Shown here: positions 57,527 to 62,000 of the stretch, in pieces
How the letters are laid out: each line of letters starts with the position of its first letter
Numbering within the stretch: position 1 is the first letter of the stretch
Assembly: GCA_037447655.1 (NCBI GenBank)
Contig: JBBHKE010000541.1
Location: forward strand, 1-62,000
Origin: Zygnema cylindricum
Lineage: Eukaryota > Streptophyta > Zygnematophyceae > Zygnematales > Zygnemataceae
Length of the DNA stretch: 62,000 nt
Direction of reading: 5' to 3'
The notes under the pieces: model-generated
What the model was told of the DNA's origin: nothing
What the model saw: the letters and a program-made list of their open reading frames with translations, nothing else
The model's database searches: none
Translations under genes and position numbers: made by a program

Positions 57527-58305
57527 GGGTGCGTCTCCATGTACTGAAACTTAGAGAATTTACTTTGTTTTTAGCGCAGATCCGGCGGACCCGGATTTCG
57601 GGTGTCCCTATGTGTACCAAACGAAGTTGTCACTTAAGGGCGTGACAATTGTATACGTCGACAATGCCCGTGACGGCTGTCGATAGTGTACAATCTATGA
57701 TGACGCACGTTATTTTTTGTAACTGCTTGTGACGTCGCATGACTTTTCGTGACATTGTAGACGTACCGCCATCCAGCCTGTGCCGTTTCACGGTTGAAGA
57801 AGATGCAATTTGCCTTTGCGTCTCTTGTCCGCTCGACGTGAAATGGCATCGGATCTTGAGACCCCTGGCGAAATAAAATCCGTACTAGGCACAAAAGGAC
57901 AAAACCAAACAAATTGTGTACTTTGCTTTGTCGTACCTGAACGCAAACTGACAAAACATAGCGGATCGTGCACTTTTCGTCGTCGTTTGAATTCTTTTGA
58001 AATTTATTGAAATCTTTTTACACGTGCGACTACGTGTTTCTATTTGTTTTTCGAAAATTCTTTGTTTTAAAACACATCTTCCCTGTGTTTTAAATAAAAG
58101 TTTGAAGATGACGTTTTTTGGCGTGGCTGTCGGTCGAATCACACAATACAGCAGCATGTTGTACATCTTAAATTCGACGATGACGCAATATGTACTTCTC
58201 ATTTTCTCTATTTTTTTGTACAGTTGAAACTTACGCGGTACGGCTCTAAGTTTTACAGGAAAACGACAGAAAAACACCATTACTTAGGCACATGGAGACG
58301 CACCC
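57527..58305. mobile_element. Harbinger-like MITE, 779 bp, TCA on both flanks
   Basis: Ends GGGTGCGTCTCCATGT and ACATGGAGACGCACCC are perfect inverses. The 3-bp flanks are TCA on both sides (57524-57526 and 58306-58308), a non-canonical variant of the usual TTA/TAA. Collinear, inverted, with 51857-52639. The subterminal palindrome-like AACACATCTTCCCTGTGTT is about 215 bp from the right end. Confidence 0.85.
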
Positions 58306-58529
58306 TCACTCTCATTTCTAACTTTCATTAAACTTATTCTCACTCACACTCACACTTAATACATTCTTCCCTGATATCTTTCCTAACTCTACTCACTCAC
58401 TAAATACTCTCTACCATAATAAAGAACAAGTATAATTAAAAACAATACAATGCAAACAGTCCCTAAACATATGGACCTGGTGCACTCTGAGTGCGCCTAC
58501 CATATCCTACAACAGCTACCTCTACTCTA

Positions 58530-58634
58530 ACAAATATGCTATCTGTAAACTGAAACAAGATGTGGCAAATATGATCTCTGTAAACTGAAACAAGATGTGA
58601 CAAACATGCTCTCTGTAAACTGAAACAAGATGCG
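58530..58634. repeat. Three tandem 35-bp units
   Basis: CTGTAAACTGAAACAAGATG recurs at 58543, 58578 and 58613, exactly 35 bp apart, with a variable 15-bp part between. The units are adjacent, without unique spacers. Confidence 0.9.
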
Positions 58635-58639
58635 GCAGG

Positions 58640-59529
58640 ATCGTTGTAGGATGGTAGCACGATCGGTTATACAAAGGTATTGCCCATTCGTCGTGCTCAT
58701 ATAATATTTCACGGACGCCAAATCGCGCTTTACAAACCATCATTTATGTGAAATCGTCCCAAACTCGTACAAAGAAATAATAATTTCACCAAACCGTCAA
58801 AAAAGTACCACACGAAACGAAACATCATCTTCGCAGTGAAATAAATCAAACATTTGAATGGCGCGATTTCGGCCAACGCCGATTCGCCTAATATCCTAAC
58901 ATGTAGAATTTGTATGGTTTAGGTTTTGTTGTACTTCCTTTATTTGTTTTTAGGATTTTAAACAAATTTTGGTTATGCTTTTAGTCTTTTAGGGTTTTGG
59001 TCTTTTACCTTTGTTGGTCATCAAATCTTTTTAGTGACAATCATGTTTTGTCCTTTGATGGTATTACAATCATGTTTTTTAAAATAAAAACTTTGTATGT
59101 GTTTTTGGACCACCTAAATAGATAACATTGACCAACATCATATAACATCAGACTGAACACCGTTGTCTTGCTCACTTATTAATTTTCCCTACCAATGTAT
59201 GATTTCGTTGAGTATTTAAATTTTGATACGACAATGTTCGATATGAGGATTGTATCGATTTTATGCCATCCTAACGTAATTGTTTTTTGACAACCATCAA
59301 ACACATTTAACACTAAAAATTTCAACTTCCACACTTTTGTGGGAACTTGTTCCTTCTAACAAACAATCTCTGTCTTTGTGCATGTGCTGCTTGTTGAGAT
59401 TTGAAATCTTTAGATCAGTAAATTGAGCTATGAGAGGAGACTGAGGACTTCAATTTTTTTTGTCTAGATCATATGTAATACTTACCTTTGATAGTGTGAC
59501 AGTAGCAAACATACAGTAGAGTGTATTGT
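58640..59529. other. AT-rich gene-free stretch
   Basis: No gene or element end recognised. T-rich text at 58910-59050 includes one TTTTAGGGTTTT. Confidence 0.4.
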
Positions 59530-59607
59530 ACTTCTGTAGGGACACGCGTCGACAGTTGAAGATGATGCACTTCTGTAGGGACACGCGTCAATAGTTGAAG
59601 ATGATGC
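59530..59607. repeat. Two tandem 39-bp units
   Basis: ACTTCTGTAGGGACACGCGT starts at 59530 and 59569; the 39-bp units each end AGTTGAAGATGATGC and differ at about two positions. Confidence 0.92.
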
Positions 59608-59609
59608 AG

Positions 59610-61152
59610 GTATTCCAGAGTGGCGACCGACACCCACATACGCATGTCACAAATCATACCGGCGAGTTCAGCGAATCGGACGGACGAAGACTAATTCGAA
59701 CATCCGGGAGAGAATTGTGAGAGATCGAAAGTAGGTCGTTGATACGAACCAATTCGACAGACGCAATTAAAGTGGGGACCATAATGACTAAGTGTGCCGT
59801 ACGTATTCAAGATGTTCGTACCACTGATCAACATTTATCTGGACTTTTGTGATTAATGCTGACTAAGCATCGGCAACATTAATTGGACGCACGTTATTTG
59901 TAAATATATGAAGAAAAAAATGGTTGTCGTTTAGTGCATTAGAAATTAGTGTTACACTGTTCATCTAGAGGAAAGTAGTAATTAGGGTGTTGGAAGTACT
60001 TATAGTACGGTGACATATAGGTAGGATACTTTGTCGTATGTTAGTATGGTAAAATACTACAGTTACCTAAATTAGTATAGACTTGTAGATACCCACTGTG
60101 AGTATATAACTCAGGACTTAGCCAAATTTATATTATCTAGTTTTTGGAATATGATAATATGTAGACAATTTTTGGGAAACAATGACACTTTATATCTTAT
60201 GGTTTACTGGATCATTTGAGCTGCAATTTTGGGAATTGTTAGTACACTGTGTTTTGTATTATTGTGCTCAGTTGAAGGCGAATTGGCCTTGTGAGTCATA
60301 TTCTGTCTAAGCTAAAAGCTGGTTGTTGAAGTAGGTTCTTGATAGTTTCTGCTATTATTATGTCTACTTCCACTACTACTGCAGGTATTCCGGAGTGGCG
60401 ACCGACACCCACATACGCGTGTCACAAATCATACCGGCGAGTTAACTGAATCAGACAGACGAAGACTATCTCAACATCCAAGAGAAAATTGTGAGAGATC
60501 GAAAGTAGGTCGTCGATACGAACCAATTCGACTGACGCGATTAAAATGGGGACCACAATTACTAAGTGTGCCGTACGCATTCAGGATGTTTGTACCACTA
60601 ATCAACATTTATTTGGACTTTTGTGATTAATGTTGACTAAGCATCGACAACATTAATTGTAAGGATGTTATTTGTAAATATATGAAAAAAAAAATGGTTG
60701 GCGTTTAGTGCATTAGAAATTAATGTTACACTATTCATTTAGAGGAAAGTAGTAATTAGGGTGTTGGAAGTACTTACGGTACAGTGACATACATGTAGGA
60801 TACTTGTCATATTCTTGTATGGTACTGTAGTGCAGTTACCTAAATTAGTATAGACCTGTAGATACTCACTGTGAGTATATAATTTAGGACTTAGCCAAAT
60901 TTGTATTATCCAGTATTTGGAATATGATAATTTGTGGACAGTCTTTGGGAAACGTTGACACTTCATATCTTATGGTTTACTGGATCATTTGAGCTTCAAT
61001 TTTGGGAATTGTTAGTATACTGTGTTTTGTATTATTGTGCTGAGTTTGAGGCAAATTGGCCTTGTGAGTCATATTCTGTCTAAGCTAAAAGTTGGCTGTT
61101 GAAGTAGGTCTTTGATAGTTTTTGCTATTATTATGTCTACTTCCACTACTAC
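59610..61152. repeat. Tandem duplication of a 775-bp unit: LTR/leader of a copia element
   Basis: Unit 1 is 59610-60384 and unit 2 is 60385-61152. Both begin GTATTCC(A/G)GAGTGGCGACCG and run through CTAAGTGTGCCGTACG, GTGAGTATATAA (TATA-like) and GTTTACTGGATCATTTGAGC to ATGTCTACTTCCACTACTAC. Unit 2 continues into the gag start; unit 1 instead joins CTGCAG at unit 2. TGGCGACCGACACC may be a primer-binding site (it begins TGG), which would make the units LTR plus leader, but LTR borders were not settled. Identity between the units is roughly 90%. Confidence 0.75.
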
Positions 61153-62000
61153 AGTTGGATCACCTCCTGCAGATGTCGTTGTAGAACAACAGGTTATGGG
61201 CCTTTCATAAAGAATTCCTATCTTCAATGGCAAAAAGTATGCGTAATGGGCGATAATGGTTGAATCTTGGTTTGAAACTGCTCACTTTTTGGGGGTCTTG
61301 GATGGCTCCCTTACTGAAATAAATTCGAGTAGGACGAAAAAGAATTCAATGGCAAAGAACAATCTCATTCTTTGTATTCAAAAAATCTGGTAATGTCTTG
61401 CCTAAAAATGAAAAAGGCGAGAGAGATTTTGACATCACTAAAAACTACTTTTGAGAAAGCGAATGTCCGAAAAGAGCTCCTGGTGGCTGCAAAAATTGGG
61501 GGTACAATTACTCGGGGGGGACTATGGTCGAGTATTGTGACAATTTTTGTGCACTTATTGATGCACACTTCTCTGATGGTGACTCATTTCCTAAGTTTCA
61601 ACAGGCAGCTTTGCTTATTAGAGGTCTTCCTAGTAGCATGATAGGTGTCTTTGCTCAGTTAAAAAGTCATGATAAGGCTAGTTGGTCATTTCAATTAGCA
61701 TATAATCTTATATTGGAAGAAGAGTCTAATTATAAATTCATTGAAAGAGAAGGAAAAATTGAAGTGATTGCAACACATTTTGACAAAAGAAATCAGTTTA
61801 ATCAGAATAGGAATCAGTTTAATCAGAGGCTAAATATACAATCATCTACTACTTGTTTTTATTTCTTTGAGAAGGGACATGGATACAGGTACTGTCCTAA
61901 AATGAAAAAGGCAAATGAAACAGGTTTATATAGGCTAAGGTGGCAGCAAAGCCAATATCACAGAGGCTTTTTTTAGAATCCTACTCGTGGAAATGCTATT
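61133..62000 (+). pseudogene. Ty1-copia retrotransposon gag, broken, runs off the window
   Basis: The frame opens at ATG 61133 but stops at 61208-61210 (TAA) and 61244-61246 (TAA), then shifts frame near 61372 and again near 61520. Conserved pieces are IPIFNGKKYA-WAIMVESWFE (gag N-terminal region), SLKTTFEKANVRKEL, then from 61524 FCALIDAHF...LIRGLP and LAYNLILEEESNYK (UBN2-type gag). The zinc knuckle at about 61854-61895 reads C-x2-F-x4-H-x4-C: the second Cys is Phe. The element is therefore a decayed, probably immobile copy. Protease, integrase and reverse transcriptase would lie beyond the window. Confidence 0.85.

Noticed and set aside
58530-58634. Three evenly spaced repeats that could suggest a CRISPR array
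   Set aside because: The 35-bp units are directly adjacent in a plant genome with only three copies and no unique spacers; an ordinary minisatellite.

Overview
This is nuclear DNA of a land plant; the lineage cannot be fixed from the window. The evidence is spliced genes with plant-type GT-AG introns, a predicted protein with a chloroplast transit peptide plus a twin-arginine lumen signal, a MYB-type DNA-binding remnant, degenerate TTTAGGG/CCCTAA tracts, and a Ty1-copia gag at the right edge. The DNA is AT-rich and mostly repeats. Only three genes are well supported.

Genes. (1) 7340-9307 (-): the last two recognisable coding exons of a MYB-type transcription factor; the upstream repeat-1/2/3 exons were not found. 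(2) 34437-40021 (+): a ten-exon gene for a predicted 672-residue protein. It has an isopenicillin-N-synthase-like (2-oxoglutarate oxygenase fold) N-terminal part that lacks the usual iron ligands, then a basic stretch, then an ARID-like domain and an acidic tail. All ten exons join in phase. (3) 45831-47583 (+): a nucleus-encoded thylakoid-lumen protein of unknown function, with 2 or 3 exons.

Repeats dominate the rest, and most can be sorted by target-site duplication (TSD). Harbinger-like elements (TTA/TAA TSD, termini starting GGGT) lie at 3373-4927, 4958-5709, 20430-21406, 22999-24968, 23098-24307, 41277-45086 (three end to end), 49799-50740, 51101-52639 and 57527-58305. hAT-like elements (8-bp TSD, TAGTGTTG termini) lie at 3757-4580, 16082-16511, 18359-18789, 43887-44740, 48461-48893 and 54293-54762. 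Tc1/mariner-like elements (TA flanks, CACCGTGAATCG termini) lie at 14640-15873, 18830-19052, 21517-22070, 23634-24135, 54163-54959 and 55199-55718. An unclassified element with GGTGGGAACAGGCTATG termini forms a five-copy array at 19295-25164. These families are nested up to four deep, and two insertions can be checked against empty sites in sister copies within the window. None of the elements carries a recognisable transposase, so they look non-autonomous.

Other regions: 25.6-27.7 kb is an island of simple sequence (CT repeats, CCCTAA-like DNA, a 47-base G run, and about 1 kb of homopurine strand). 28.5-33 kb is degenerate repeat with no gene I can name. 58.5-61.2 kb holds nested tandem repeats (35 bp, 39 bp and 775 bp units) that lead into a broken copia gag.

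The three genes show no sign of acting together; they look like unrelated genes in a transposon-rich landscape. The two observations most worth following are (a) a subterminal palindrome kept about 200-250 bp from one end in nearly all the Harbinger-like families even though their sequences differ, and (b) the oxygenase-fold plus ARID architecture of gene 2.
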